A DNA stretch of 64,000 bases from Adiantum capillus-veneris. Lineage: Eukaryota; Streptophyta; Polypodiopsida; Polypodiales; Pteridaceae. A model generated the notes under the pieces. It had not been told where the DNA came from, did no database searches, and saw nothing but the letters and a program-made list of their open reading frames with translations. The stretch covers positions 147,915,850 to 147,979,849 of the forward strand of contig CM043949.1 in the NCBI GenBank assembly GCA_014529385.2. The letters run 5' to 3'. Below are positions 33,240-45,883 of the stretch, piece after piece; positions within the stretch are counted from its first letter, which is position 1; each line of letters starts with the position of its first letter. The position numbers were made by a program, and so were the translations under genes.

Positions 33240-34230
33240 CCCTCTTCTCCATCTTCTTCATCCTCTTCCTCTTATGAAATCTATGGTGAAGACGATGAAG
33301 AAGATAAAGACAAGAAAAAGGCAAGAAAGAGGTCACCCTCTTCTCCACCTTCTTCAAATTCTTCACCTTCTGAAGAAAGTGATGGTGCAACCTTTGAACC
33401 ATCAAAAAGAAGAGGCCATAGGAAATCCTATGCTGCATGGAAGAGGTCGTCCAAGCTGAAGAAATTCAAAGAGAGAGGGAAGAGCATCTCTTTCCTTACC
33501 TATGATGGCACCTTTGGTGCTATGGACAAAGTCTTGGCCTTTATGCGGCGTTTGGAGATGAGGGCTTCACGGAGTCCTCTAAGCTACGGCATGTAGCTAT
33601 GCACTTTCAAAATTCCACCAAACAATGGTGGTCTAGCCTACGAGCCAATGGTGAAGCTCCATGAACATGGAAAGCTTTAAGAGCTTCCATTATGAAGCAG
33701 TTTTTGGCCACCGATGCCAAAAACAAAGTACTCACCGAATGGCGAAGCTTAAAGCTCTCTCCCAATGAATCCATCCACAAATATGTAGACAAGTTTTGGG
33801 ACCTACAACTCAAAGCCACTGTCTTCAAAAAGTTGGATTTTGGAGAGCAAAAGAAACAATTTTGTGCGGGCTTAACCTAAGAAATGGCGGAGTATGTCAA
33901 CTCCCAAAGGCCACATACCATATCGGCAGTAATACACCATACTATGGTGGCCTTTCGAATCAATTTCCAAAGAGGGGCTAAAAGAAATAATAAGACCCTG
34001 GAAAACAAGGGTTCCAATGAGCCTAAGGGGAAGGACAATGTCCAAAAGCCTCCTAAGGGCAACTCCAACAAAGCTAAAGAGAAGGGAGTTTACAAAGGTA
34101 AGAACAAACTCTCTCCTGAAGAGCTTGAGCGTTATCGCAAGGATAACCGGTGTTTCAAATGTGGCGAACAAGGGCATGCGTAGCGCGCTTGTCCCCAAAA
34201 GAACAACCGCCAAGATCCTCCTAGAGCTTC
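33240..34230 (+). pseudogene. Element B gag, C-terminal part
   Basis: This continues the gag cut by element D. A Ser/Pro and Asp/Glu/Lys-rich section comes first, then the capsid-like core. A frameshift near 33540 separates DKVLAFMRR from the rest. The core then runs with in-frame stops at about 33664 (TGA) and 33878-33880 (TAA). The core has KQWWSSLRANGEAP and ESIHKYVDKFWDLQLKA, the Retrotrans_gag pattern. The zinc knuckle at about 34150-34190 is CFKCGEQGHA, a TAG stop, then RAC. All four ligands are present, and the stop falls where a Trp is usual. Confidence 0.88.
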
Positions 34231-34231
34231 C

Positions 34232-37200
34232 TTGGTTGAAATCCAAGAGGAGGAGACTCACCAAACTCATCACAAAGGATCTCCTCTATGCCATGCTTGG
34301 GGAAAGGTAAGAGAACATGATGCTTTTATTCTCTTTGACCCTAGTTCTACTCGCAATTTTATATCTATAGAGTTGACCACCAAGCTAGGCATACAATCCT
34401 ACGAGATGGGAGATGTCCTACCTGCAGACAGTGCCTTCAAGGGGCAAGAAGCTTCAGTCACTCCCTTAATCGGGAAATTGAGGCTTCATGTCCAAGGCTA
34501 TGTGGACAAAGAGGACTTCTTTATCTCTCCTCTCAAGCATGAGGATGTAATCCTAGGGGAACCATGGTTTGATCGCCTGGCTGCCGATGTTAAATTTCCT
34601 GAAAGGAGAATCTCCTTTTAGTTCAGGGAAAAAGACATGTATATAGATGCTAAGGAAATGGGTAACATTATCCCCATTGTACATACACCAGCTTTCAACA
34701 AGTCAATAAAGAGCTCTATTTCTGTGTACATGATTTTTGTTAAAGATTCTCAAAATGAACCTAATGCTTTAGCAAAAGAAAATAAAAGCAACCAAAAAGA
34801 ATTAGAGTTATCCAATTTCCTCAAGGGGTTTCAAGATGTTTTTATTGACGACATCCCTTGTGAGCTACCTCCTAAACAAGGTAATGATGACCATGCAATT
34901 GAACTTCTTCCAGGAAGTTCACCGCCTAACAAACCTCCTTATAGATTTTCTCAAGCTCAACAAGAGGAGATTATGCGTCAAGTGCATGAGTTAGTTGAGA
35001 AGGGCATGGTTAGGCCTAGCTCATCTCCATTTTGCTCACCCATGCTATTAGTGCAAAAGAAAGACGGCACATATCGTATGTGTGTCAACTATAGAGCACT
35101 AAATATGATCACTATCAAAAATAGGTTTCCCGTTCCATGGGTAGAAGACCTATTTGATAAGCTACAAGGATCGACCTAATTCAGTAGGATTGACCTAAAA
35201 AGTGGCTATCATCAAATAAGGATAGTTGATCAAGACATTGTAAACACCGCATTTCGCACCACCTTTGGTCTTTACGAATACATTGTCATGCCTTTTGGCT
35301 TGACCAATGCACCAGCCACATTCAATCGCTTGATGGAGAAGCTGTTCAGGCCTCATCGAACCTTCACTGGAGTGTTCTTTGATGATATTATCATCTACTC
35401 TAATTCATTAGACGAACACAAGCAACACCTCCAGGTAATATTTCAAGTTTTGAGAGAGAATAAACTTTATGTTAATCGAAAGAAAAGTGATTTTTTCTTG
35501 CAAGAGATTCAGTATTTAGGTCACATTATCTCTCAAGATGGCATCCAAATGGATCCATCAAAGTTAGAGGTAATAAAAGGATGGCCTAAACCAAGGAATC
35601 TTCATGAACTAAGAAGCTTTATAGGTATGTGTGCATACTATAGACGCTTCATAGAAAAGTTCTCACAAATTGCGCGACCATTACATGACCTAACAAAGAA
35701 AAGCGTTAGGTATACATGGTCTGCTAAGGAGAACAATGCTTTCGAAAAGCTTAAAGAAAAGCTTATCTATCAACCAATGCTTACACTACCGGATCTCTCA
35801 AAACCATTTGATGTCCAATGTGATGCTTGTGGTGATTTCCTTGGAGCTATTTTGATCCAAGAAGGGCACGCCATAGGCTATGAGAGTCGAAGGCTCAACC
35901 CTGTTGAGCAAGCTCTAGGCATATATGAAAAGGAACTTTTTGCAGTTCTACATGCCTTAGACTCATGGAAGCACTATTTATTGGGGACTCCTTTCATTCT
36001 GCAAATGGATCACCAAAGTCTTAAGTACTTCATGACGCAGACCAAGCTCTCCGACAAACAAATGAGGTGGGCAAATTTCCTTTTGCAATTTCATTTTCAT
36101 ATTGCTCACATTGCTAGCAATCATAATCAAGTAGCTGATGCACTCTCAAGACGGCCGAGAGTGAATGCGGTTTCCATAGAAACTCACAATGATCTATCTT
36201 TAATGATAGAGGAGTACGCTATTGATCCCGATTTTAGAGATGTGATTTCAGCCCTTGCATTAGGGAAGAAACAAGAACCATTTACTTTACAAGATGGTTA
36301 TCTTCTCTATGGCAATAGACTATGCGTTACTAACTCACTAAATGAGAAAGTAATGTATGAATCTCATGCTCCACCTTATGCGGGGCATAGAGGGATTCAT
36401 GCTACCTTAAAGGGAATTGAAACATATTTCTATTGGCCTACCATGAAAGTGAACATACAAGAGTATGTTTCTAAATGTGTGGTATGCCAAAAGACAAAAT
36501 TTGATAGAGGGAAGCAACTTGGATTGCTTCAACCCTTGCCAATCCCTAATTCACCATGGGAGAGCATATCCATGGATCTTATCTTTGGATTGCCTAAGTC
36601 TATCCATGGGAATACGGGAATATGGACGATAGTAGACAGGTTCAGTAAACAAGCTCATTTTATACCTGTCAAAAAGACTATCAAAGCCCATCAAATGGCA
36701 ACCCTCTTCATTTCACAAATTTTCAAGTACAATGGCTTGCCAATGTCCATAGTGTCGGATAGAGATCCTAGAATGACCAGTAATTTTTGGAAGGGTCTCT
36801 TTGAGAATTTAGGGACAAGGCTAAACTTCTCTTCGGCCTATCATCCACAAATAGCTAACCTAACCATTCTCGATCTACTAAAAGCCTATGTAACGGAAGT
36901 AGATCAAAGATCCCAATGGGAGAAGTACTTACCCTTAGTGGAATATGCTTACAATAACACTGTACACACTTCCACGGGAAAAGCACCTTTCGAGGTAATT
37001 GAGGGAAGATAAAAAAGTCCCTTGATACTTAAGGTACATGGGAAGATCTTCGATGCAGATGAGTATAGCCGAGACCTACAAGAATCTTTTCAAAAAATTA
37101 AGGATGCTATCTCTATCTCACAGCAAAGGCAAAAGGCTGCTGCTGACAACAAGCACAGAAGAGCCCAAGCCTTTTAAGAAAACGATTGGGTCTTGTTAAA

Positions 37201-37639
37201 GTTTCCCAAGGCTCGATTAAGGCACACGACGGGCAAGAATCCTACGGGCCACCAAAAGTACTATGCTAAACTAGCAAAAAGGTACTATGGTCCCTTCCAA
37301 ATTCTTAGGCCAATCAATGAGATGGCCTATCGACTCAAGTTGCCCAATCATTGGTTCATACACAATGCTTTCCATGTGAGCCTATTAAAGCCTTCCAAAG
37401 GAGAGCCACCTCAAAAACCAAATATTGAAGACCCACCGGAGATCGAGGACCAAGAGGAGGTGCTGCACCCCGAGTCTATTCTCCGACATGAAGACAAGGT
37501 ATTAAGAGGCGGTAAGACTATCCGACGATATCTTATTAAGTTTAAGAATTATCCTTTTGAAGATGCTAGATGGATGCAAGGCATACAATTAAAGGATAAC
37601 CTAAACCTTGTCAATGCTTACAATGCTTCCCAAGAGTAA
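34232..37639 (+). pseudogene. Element B pol with C-terminal chromodomain
   Basis: One continuous frame encodes protease, RT, RNase H, integrase and chromodomain, interrupted by stops at 34619, 35177, 37010 and about 37175. The protease reads FDPSSTRNFIS where D-S-G or D-T-G is the rule. RT has MVRPSSSPFCSPML, RMCVNYRALN (Asn for the usual Asp), [12 protein letters not shown] and catalytic VFFDDIIIYS. RNase H has FDVQCDACGDFLGA, then ADALSRRPR near 36140. Integrase has GHRGIHATL, CVVCQKTK and SDRDPRM. A six-codon in-frame deletion after AYHPQ (36849-36854) removes the segment with the catalytic Glu. The end, PESILRHEDKVLRGGKTIRR to DARWMQ, is a chromodomain, a histone-reading module typical of chromoviruses. 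Confidence 0.92.
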
Positions 37640-38645
37640 GCAAATGTACAAAATGTTAAAAATGAACAAAGTTTTTTTTCTTGTCTTATAAGACTCTCTT
37701 TTTCTTTATTGTGCACAAAAATGAAGTAGTATGTGTAATGGAATTGATATTTTGATGATATATTTGTGAAATATTTGATATTCTGATGAAGCATTGAAAT
37801 GTTGATTTGAATTGTGGAATATGATCACTTGTTGGGTATTGTGTGAGCAGATCAGTGATTGGCACGTGATGGACAATAAAGTGATAGCAGTTATTCGGAA
37901 TAAAACTGCCACCATTGGATTTTCTTTGGAAAGCCTTAGTATTTATGGTTTAATTATAAGTCGAGATGTAGACAACTATTAATTGTTACATTGAGCTCTT
38001 TATGAGCCAAGACTATTTTATGCCCAAGTGTGAACTGGATGTAACTCATTTTTGAGCATGAACTTTTCTATAAATTAAATATGTGCAAGAGGGACATGCT
38101 CACTCTTGCTCGGGGGGAGATTGCACCCAGTGTCTGTGTATTCTTCTCCCCTCTCCTCTCTTCTCTCTTGCCATGATGGCGTATCATTTCACTCTAGGAG
38201 GTGCACTTGCACGCGCACTGTTGCCCTCTCCCGCTCTTTGTCTCTCTCCTATTGCGTACGGCTCGGAGTATGTGCAATGATGTTTGCCAGGTATACAGTT
38301 TTGTCGATTTATGGCTTGCTATGTGCTATTTCGATTGTATTTTGCAGGGCTCTCCGCGCTCCCGTCTATAACAGTATGGATGCTTAGATCAAGTTTGCGG
38401 AGACGACGTCTCCCAAACACCAAGTAGAGCTTGTCACTCTACTATGGAAGACTGATAGCACTAATGTGCACACATGCTTGCAGCAACCTCAGTCTCTCAA
38501 GCGCCAAATGGACTAGTCATCCATTGTGGAATGATGTCGAAGGATAACATAGGGATCCTCTACCCGCTAAGAAAAGGACTCATGAATATGCTTTATCTTC
38601 TCTACACCATAGTCGAGGACGACTATGATTTCAAGAGAGAGGTAA
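37640..38645 (+). other. Element B 3' untranslated region
   Basis: There is no gene. A TATAAATTAA at about 38070 followed by CT-rich sequence recalls an LTR promoter, so a small LTR insertion is possible but unproven. The final purine tract AAGAGAGAGG at about 38633-38642 is the likely plus-strand primer. Confidence 0.55.
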
Positions 38646-39656
38646 TGTCATAATAATCAATATCTAATTCTCCTAAATGATTTTATCATGTTAAACTGAT
38701 CATTTAATATGGGAAAGTGCCAGGGGAGAAAAAGCTAGAATATTGGTTAAGCTAGCAGACCGGCCACAGTAGGGATCCAAAGGAGAGAAAACAGGGATCC
38801 AAAGGGGGGTCCATCTGCAAAAGAGCCATGTGAAACAATGGGACCCTAAGTTTCAACCCTTTAAGACTTCCAAAATGCTAAGGTTCCAAAATTCAAAGGT
38901 TGTGTCCAAAGGGTTAAAGCGTAGGATGAATTGGGTGGTTTGTGTGCTCTCCAAAGTTAACACGCATCCCTACACATGAGGGGGCGAGCCCTAAAGGTAG
39001 GGGATGAGAGAGAAAGCCACACACACACACAAGCCCCCTTTACACAAAGGGAATGAAGGACACATGTCAGATGCCTAAGCTAAATGCTCCCAAAATGTGC
39101 TCAATTCCTATTGGATGACCCTTGAAGTGGACCAATGAGAATTAGGCTAGAGTAAATTTATCCTAATTAATTTTAAAACACTTAATAAAAAGAACCAATG
39201 AAAATTAAGTCTCCTGGATGATTATTGGGCAGCCTGAGAAGGGGTCCAATAGGAATCGAGCAGCCCAATGGGCTACTTAATTCCTATTGGTCAGAATGGG
39301 GAAAGGTCCAATGGGGATTTAACTCACTTAAATCAATTAATTGTAGTAGCTAGTCTTGAAGGAACACAAAGAATTGTATTGTACAATGTCTCTCTTGATG
39401 GGAGAAACCATAATACAAAGCCTTTTGGAGGGGGGACCGGTTCCATGCAAATCCGGTCCTCAACTGTTGTCAATAGCTTAATTTCTCTCTGTTTTGAAAG
39501 TATTGTTGATGCTATCTAACTAGGTGTTATGCTTTTTGTTGCTCTCTCCACCCAAGCACTCTTGTAATTCTCATTAGGAATCTATTCTAATGAAATGCCC
39601 ACTATGTTCATGCTAATTTCCGCTACACATAAGTTATTAGGCCTTTAAATGTTACA
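38646..39656 (+). repeat. 3' LTR of element B
   Basis: 1011 bp, TGTCATAATAATC to GTTACA. Compared with the 5' LTR it lacks about 570 bp, with the joint near 39343-39350, and has a short (CA)n. Over the first 160 bp I count about eight differences from the 5' LTR. Confidence 0.93.
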
Positions 39657-39810
39657 ATCATTCCTTTAATGTCTTTATTTTTATCATGTTTTAACCTATC
39701 CATCCACCCCTGTAAAAAGTTGCTATGAGCCGCTGCGGTTGATGTAAAAATTTAAAAAAATAAAAAAAAGAGAAAAAAGAAAAAGGTTTGTAATTTCCCG
39801 AGTCACCACC

Positions 39811-41212
39811 ATGGCAATTGTCTCTTTCCCCACGTTTAGTGGAAAGAAGGGAGAAGATCTCACCACCGACTTTTTGGATGATTTCGACATTGCTTGTGTC
39901 GTCTCCAACAAAGATGACGACGCTTCACGACTTAGAATGTTTCCTCTACTGATGAAAGTAGAGGCCAAGACCTGGTATAATGCATTGCCCCAGGCTACCA
40001 AGAATGCATGGGATGTGTTAAGGGCTGCTTTTGTAAAGAGGTTTGGTGGAGGCACAACCTCGGAGAAGCTATGGCAGCTAACTGACAGAATTAAAACAGG
40101 GAGGCCTATTGGAGTATGCCACCTACGAGTCAAAGTTTGTGGACTTATGGGAGAGATGGGTTGCCACACTGGAGGAAGGCGAAGGAGCGCCTAATTTCCT
40201 AAAGAAGGACCGTTTCCTTGCTGGTCTATGGTGGCCTCTTAGAGAGAAGGTGAAGGGAAGGTTTCCTGCAACATATGAGTTGGCAGTCGAAGTAGCCCGC
40301 CTTAAAGACAAGAAGCTGCGCATGCAAGCAAGAGTAAACGAGTCAGAGGAAACAAGCTCGGCCCGACCAACCCCAGTGGCTGCAACAGCCAATCATAGAG
40401 TCCAACCACAGGAGGCATCAGGAGAACAGCAAGACCTGCTTAGTCGCATCACCACCCAACTAGAGAGTTTATCTGTGCATCTGGTGCAGCAAGGGCATGC
40501 ATCTGGCAAAAACCCAGAACAAGGAAGGAGACAACGAAGGAAGAACCCAGAGTACCACTGTTACAACTGCGGGGAAGACGGCCATGGAATGTACTATTGC
40601 CCACACCCGAGGAGGAAGAATTTCAATAGAGGGGGGAGACAGAATCATATCTCTCCGCCAAGAGCAAGACCACCACCACCTAGGCAGCTAGGACCAATCC
40701 CACCGGTCCAAATCCTGCGACCACTTGTATAACAACAACCACCACCCCAACCTCTCATTCCGCCACTACCCCCACCACCTGCTGTGAACCAAGCGGTGAG
40801 TGTTATTAGCTTAGAGGCTAAAGGGAAGGTGAAGGTAGAAGATTCAGCTGGAGAGAAGCACAAAGACAAAGCAAAGGTAGAAGAAGTGGATGCTATGGGA
40901 GTGAAGTGTGCAAGGCATGAGGAGGCATCTCAAAAAGAAGAGAAGATGAAAGGGAAGGCCGAGTCTAGCAAGCAAGCAACTAAACCACGGCGGAAGATAG
41001 ACATCGTGGACTTCTCACTAGGTGAGTATGCACAACCCTGTGACTTAGTTCAGGATGTGTTAATGCAGGGCCCGAAGATAACTTGGCCCCAATTACTCCA
41101 CCTTGCACCCAGAATAAGGAGGCAATGGACGAAAATGGTAAGAACCAGGAAATCAAGACCATAGATAGCTGGGGCTATCTCTGGGAGGGATCTCGACGAC
41201 ATCCTGCCAACC
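39811..41212 (+). pseudogene. Element C gag
   Basis: Gag starts at ATG 39811 with MAIVSFPTFSGKKGEDLTTD. The capsid core has KTWYNALPQATKNAWDVLRA. A frameshift near 40100 moves the rest to the frame beginning EYATYESKFVDLWERWVATL. A canonical zinc knuckle, CYNCGEDGHGMYYC, lies at about 40558-40600. It is followed by a Pro/Arg-rich and then a Lys/Glu-rich linker. In-frame stops occur at 40730 (TAA) and 41162 (TAG). From 40109 the frame is otherwise shared with protease and RT, so gag and pol were a single polyprotein. Confidence 0.9.
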
Positions 41213-43334
41213 ATGGATGCTCACATCAAAGGGAAGCGGATTTCAAACGTCTACATAGATGGTGGCGCGCAAATATGCGTCATGAGTGAAAAGATGATGC
41301 ACCATCTAGGTCTAGAGGTAAGTAGGCCGGCACCCTGCCGAGCCAAGATGGAAAACAATGTAAGAGTAAATTGCGTAGGCATTGTAAATGCGGTCAAAGT
41401 AAAAGCATTCAATACAGAAGTGGAGGTAGACATCTTCGTCATGCCACACAAAGGGGAGGACTACCCCATCATTCTTGGAAGGCCTTGGCTTATGGCTATG
41501 GAAGCTAAACAAGACTGGAGCACCGGGATGATCCGGATGAAGGATGCTAAAGGGAAGTTCATATTCTACGACATGAGGACTGGAAAGCAGCGCAACATGA
41601 TCTTGGAGGCTTCAGAAGACGAGTCCACCAACGACTACTCGTCTACCTCAGGAGAAGACACAACCACCACCGATGGGAGTGACAGTAGCATCGAATTAAT
41701 GTGAGTCATTCTTAAAAACCCAGACAGATTAACGTTATCTGAAGTGATCTCGGAAAACCAAGAGGGATCATCAGGTATGCAGTCATTGGAGGATGCAGGT
41801 AAGCTACAAAAAATGCTCTCAAATGAGTTAACCAATGAAGAAAGGAAGGAGTACGTCTCCATGTTAGGAAATGTCACTACTTTGTTCATTGATGGCTATG
41901 ATAAGATCACAGGAGTTACAGTAGTGCAACACCACATAAAGCTCAAGGAAGGCACTAAACCCGTAGTACAAAAGCTCAGAAGACTTGGAGTAATCCAACA
42001 AGAGGCATTGCTTAAAGAAGTGATAAGTTTGCTACAAGCAGGTTTCATCTACCCTGTCGAAGACTCAGAATGGGTCTCCCCAATAGTAGTCACACCAAAA
42101 AAAAAAGGTAAGTGGAGAGTCTGTGTGGATTATAAACCTCTCAATGCAACCACGAAGAGAGACCACTTTCCCCTCCCATTCCAAGATGAAATACTCAATG
42201 AAGTGGCAGGTCACGAACGCTACACAGTATGCGATGGCTACTCAGGATACTTCCAGATTAGCATTGCGGACGAGGATCAGAAGAAGACAACCTTTATCAC
42301 ACCTTGGGGATGTTTTGCCTACAAAGTGATGCCGTTTGGCATCACTAACGCCCTAGCCACGTTTCAGCGCTATGTGACTTTTGTTTTCCAACCCTACTTT
42401 GGAACATCAATACGGGTTTTCATAGATGATTTTGCATCTATAGCTCACGAGCCCTTCATTTAAGAAAAGTCTATGATGGCTTAACCAGGCTGCAAACCTT
42501 GGGTGGCCAACTCAACGTGACAAGTGTCACATTGGTGAGAGCAAAGTCACTCTCCTTGGTCATGTAATTTTAGCAAAGGGAATCGAGGCTGACCCTAGCA
42601 AGATTCAGGCTCTGGTATCTTTATCATCACCCACCACCGCCAAGCAGCTGGTTTCTTTCCTTCAGAAGGTAAGATACTTAAGTAGGTTCATTCACCAGCT
42701 ATCTCAAGTGGTCCTTCCCCTACAACAACTCACCCAGAGGGATGTTTTCTCATGGAGTGAAGAGAATGAGCAGCAATTTACTGAGGTGAAGCAAATCCTA
42801 GCTAAGCTTCCCACTATTTCACCTCCTAAGTGGGACGAGCCATTTTATGTGAACCCTAGTGTGGGAAATGATACACTGGGAGCAATGCTAATGCAAAAGG
42901 ATCCCAAAACTTCTTTCATGCGCCCTATTTACTTCTCTAGTTGTGTCATGACCCCATCAGAAAAAGGATTCACCGGAGTAGAACACATGGTTCTGGCACT
43001 AATGTTTGCTACCACAAAGTTCCGCTCCTATCTCCTGCCTAGACCATTTGTAATCCTGACAATGGAAGAGGTTTTCCCATATGTAATGTGACACATGGAT
43101 GTCTCATCTAGGATCTCAAAGTGGTTAATTAGACTACAAGAGTCTGACTACACCATGCAAGTAGAAAACTCCACCAGGGCTAGTTTAGCGGGAATTCTCA
43201 CCCATCACCATTATGAGAAGAAGCTGAAGGTCAACACGGAAGCAAAGGAAGGAACACCAGCCAGAGAAATTCCTAAGCTAGAGAGAGCTCACTCTCTTTT
43301 CTTTTACGGAGCATACAAGAGATGCACTAGCTAA
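41213..43334 (+). pseudogene. Element C protease, reverse transcriptase and RNase H
   Basis: The protease motif is NVYIDGGAQICVMSE (D-G-G-A in place of D-S-G-A), with ILGRPWLMAM about 70 residues on. A TGA at 41702 separates it from RT in the same frame. RT has GFIYPVEDSEWVSPIVV, WRVCVDYKPLN, YFQISI, MPFGITNALATF and catalytic RVFIDDFA. A stop at 42461 and a frameshift follow. RNase H-like sequence continues at 42520-43330 with ADPSKIQALVSL, FSWSEENEQQF and GFTGVEHMVLAL, broken by a TGA at 43089. The usual T-D-H-x-x-L motif of the RNase H tail reads TMEEVFPYV, so this RNase H is divergent or decayed. Confidence 0.85.
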
Positions 43335-44736
43335 AGAAAGAATACAAGATGTTTCCGTAGGAGCAATCAAATTAAAACTACCCCTCTTCCAAGGTAGTGA
43401 TGCTATGCCTGATATCATCAGCTTTCTGGATACAGGAGAATGTCCAGCAGGACACACCAAAGGCCAAAAACAATGGCTGGTAAGGAAGGCTACTAGGTAC
43501 CACCTTATAGATGACCACTTGTATTGTAAGGGCAAAGATCAAATTCTCAGGCGGGTGCCAACCTCCAGTGAAATCACAGAGGTAATTTTAAGTTGCCATG
43601 ACGGCGTCTGCGGCGGTCATTTTGCTCTAGATATCACAAGTAGGAAGATTCTACAGGCAGGATACTTTTGGCCTAGTTTGAACAGAGATGTACACCATTG
43701 GTGTAAAACATGTAAGGCTTGTCAAGTGGCCAGTGATCGCACGTTAACCTACAAGCCACAAACCCCTATCATTTCATATGGTCCTTTTGAGAAATGGGGA
43801 ATAGATGCAATCGGTCCCTTACCAAGGCCCCAATCAGGCAAACCGTACATCACAGTGGGTGTAGACTACATGACATGATGGGCAGAAGCAACGGCCACCA
43901 CCCGCATTACAGCCCAAGAGGTGGCAAAGTTCATTTTTGAACACATCATTTGCCGTTTTGTCACTCCTCTTGAGATAATATCAGATAGAGGACCAAGATT
44001 TAGAGGTGATTTGGTGGGAGAACTGATGAAGAAGTTAGGCATCACACATCGACATTCCACACGATACTACCCACAATGCAATGGTCTGGTAGAGAAGGTA
44101 AATGGAATGATTTGAAAAATCATCACAAAATAGGTGAACAACCACACAGAAGAATGGGATAAACATCTCATGGCAGCTCTTTGGGCCTACAGAACAATGT
44201 TTCGAACATCACTAGGTTTCACTCCTTTCCATCTAGTTTATGGGAAGGAGGCAATTCTATCCATTGAGGTACAAATATCCAGCTTACGAGTCTTGGCTAG
44301 CCAGACACACCATCCAATTCTAAACCTCTGAAACCACATCTTGGATCTAGAGAGACTCCAACTGGATAGGGAAGAAGCAATCAATCACTATGCAGCACAG
44401 GTAGAACTACGCCGACTCACTTTCAATCAAGGGCTTAAAGAGAAAGGACTGGAAAAAGGCATGCTAGTACTGCGATACGACAACAGATTTGACACTAGGA
44501 AGGATAAGAAATTTCAACCCAGATGGGAAGGGCCATTCATAATCAAGAAGCGCTATGAAAACGGCAGCTATAAACTCATGGAAGCAGATGGGAGAATTCA
44601 CAAGACTAGAGTCAATGGATGGAGACTGAAAAGGTATTTTCTTAGGTTTGACCCAGAATTCATGCTAGACATTCCAGAAGAGAGAGAACCCTCTAACTCT
44701 ACATCTGAAGAAGCAGAAGAAGGGCTAGAAGCATGA
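43335..44736 (+). pseudogene. Element C integrase without chromodomain
   Basis: The zinc domain reads CHDGVCGGHFALD then CKTCKACQ. The catalytic core has GIDAIGPL (first Asp), SDRGPRF (second Asp) and QCNGLVEKVNG (Glu), so all three acidic residues remain. In-frame stops lie at 43876, 44113, about 44131 and 44329. The tail has FQPRWEGPFIIKKRYENGSY and NGWRLKRYFLRF, the usual GPY/F-like end of integrases in non-chromodomain Gypsy lineages. An acidic end, STSEEAEEGLEA, stops 30 bp before the 3' LTR. Confidence 0.9.
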
Positions 44737-44898
44737 ATGCCTCTAGCCAAAAGGGATAAGGCTAATGATAGCCGACTTTCGGAAATCAACGAATAAAAGA
44801 GAAAAAAAAAACTCATTTCACCCTCCACTCTCAGTAACCCCCCACCGTAGTTTATTCCCCCCCCCCCCCCCACACCCTACGGGCATTGGATAAAAACT

Positions 44899-44964
<66 letters not shown>

Positions 44965-45271
44965 CCCTACATACCCCTTTCCCTAATATCTCTCTCTCAA
45001 TTTACCCTCCCCGACCAGGCAGAAGCCAAAAAAAAAAACTCCCAACCCCTCTCTTGTGCTCCCTCAGTGTGAGCCGCATGGAACCCCCCCCCCCTTCTGC
45101 TCTGCGCATTCTTACACTCACCCTTACATTCCCCCTCACATTACCCCCCCCCCCCCCCCCCCCCCACTCTTCCACCCCCTCCTTTGGCCCTCTACTATTC
45201 TCTCCCCGACCCCTCCTCCCTCTTCCCCACCCGCTCGCCTCACCCTCCATCGGCCTCATTCCCCTCTCCTC

Positions 45272-45273
<2 letters not shown>

Positions 45274-45308
<35 letters not shown>
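45274..45308. repeat. Poly-C run, 35 nt
   Basis: Thirty-five consecutive C lie in the 3' LTR of element C. A second run of about 20 C lies at 45144-45165. Confidence 0.93.
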
Positions 45309-45310
<2 letters not shown>

Positions 45311-45582
45311 TTGGCCCGTGGATATATTCCCTGACTCCACCATTGACTTATCCCCCCCCCTCCTCCTCAAGTTCCATGCAAGACAATGAACCCCCCCCTC
45401 TCCCTCTCACCCACACATCTCCCATACCCCACTCCTCACCTCATCCGTCTCCCTCACACACTCTCTCTATCTCTTATCCCAAAACCAAACCCCTCCCTCT
45501 CCCTCACACACTCTGTCTCAAGGATCAGCGCGGATACTCTCGCTCTCTCTCACCCAGGCGCTCAGGCCACGCAAGCAAGAAT

Positions 45583-45585
<3 letters not shown>

Positions 45586-45674
<89 letters not shown>

Positions 45675-45812
45675 GGGCAGCGTCGCATAGGACCACCCAC
45701 ACACAACAATACACACACACAATCACCCCCCCTCTCCCATCGGCGCTGTGCGCAGCAGTCCGCATATCACCTACACACCCACCCATTCACCTCGCGCAGG
45801 CAGTAGTCCGCA

Positions 45813-45880
<68 letters not shown>
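45586..45880. repeat. (CT)n and (AC)n microsatellites in the 3' LTR of element C
   Basis: An 87-bp (CT)n at 45586-45672 and a 67-bp (AC)n at 45814-45880 are separated by LTR sequence. The (AC)n position is where element A entered the other LTR. Confidence 0.95.

Positions 45881-45883
<3 letters not shown>

Larger units (their letters stand above)
25134..39656 (+). mobile_element. Element B: chromodomain Gypsy retrotransposon inside element C
   Basis: It is flanked by the 5-bp target duplication ATCAT at 25129-25133 and 39657-39661. The 5' LTR is 25134-26770 and the 3' LTR 38646-39656. The primer site TGGTATCAGAGC lies at 26772-26783. Gag-protease-RT-RNase H-integrase-chromodomain run to 37639 in essentially one frame. 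Element D interrupts gag. Without D the element is about 9 kb. Six or more stops and an integrase deletion make it dead. A solo LTR of the same family lies at 14320-15897. Confidence 0.95.

Noticed and set aside
19751-44736. An endogenous plant pararetrovirus
   Set aside because: Every pol region here is accompanied by integrase and LTRs; no movement-protein or coat-protein motif was seen.
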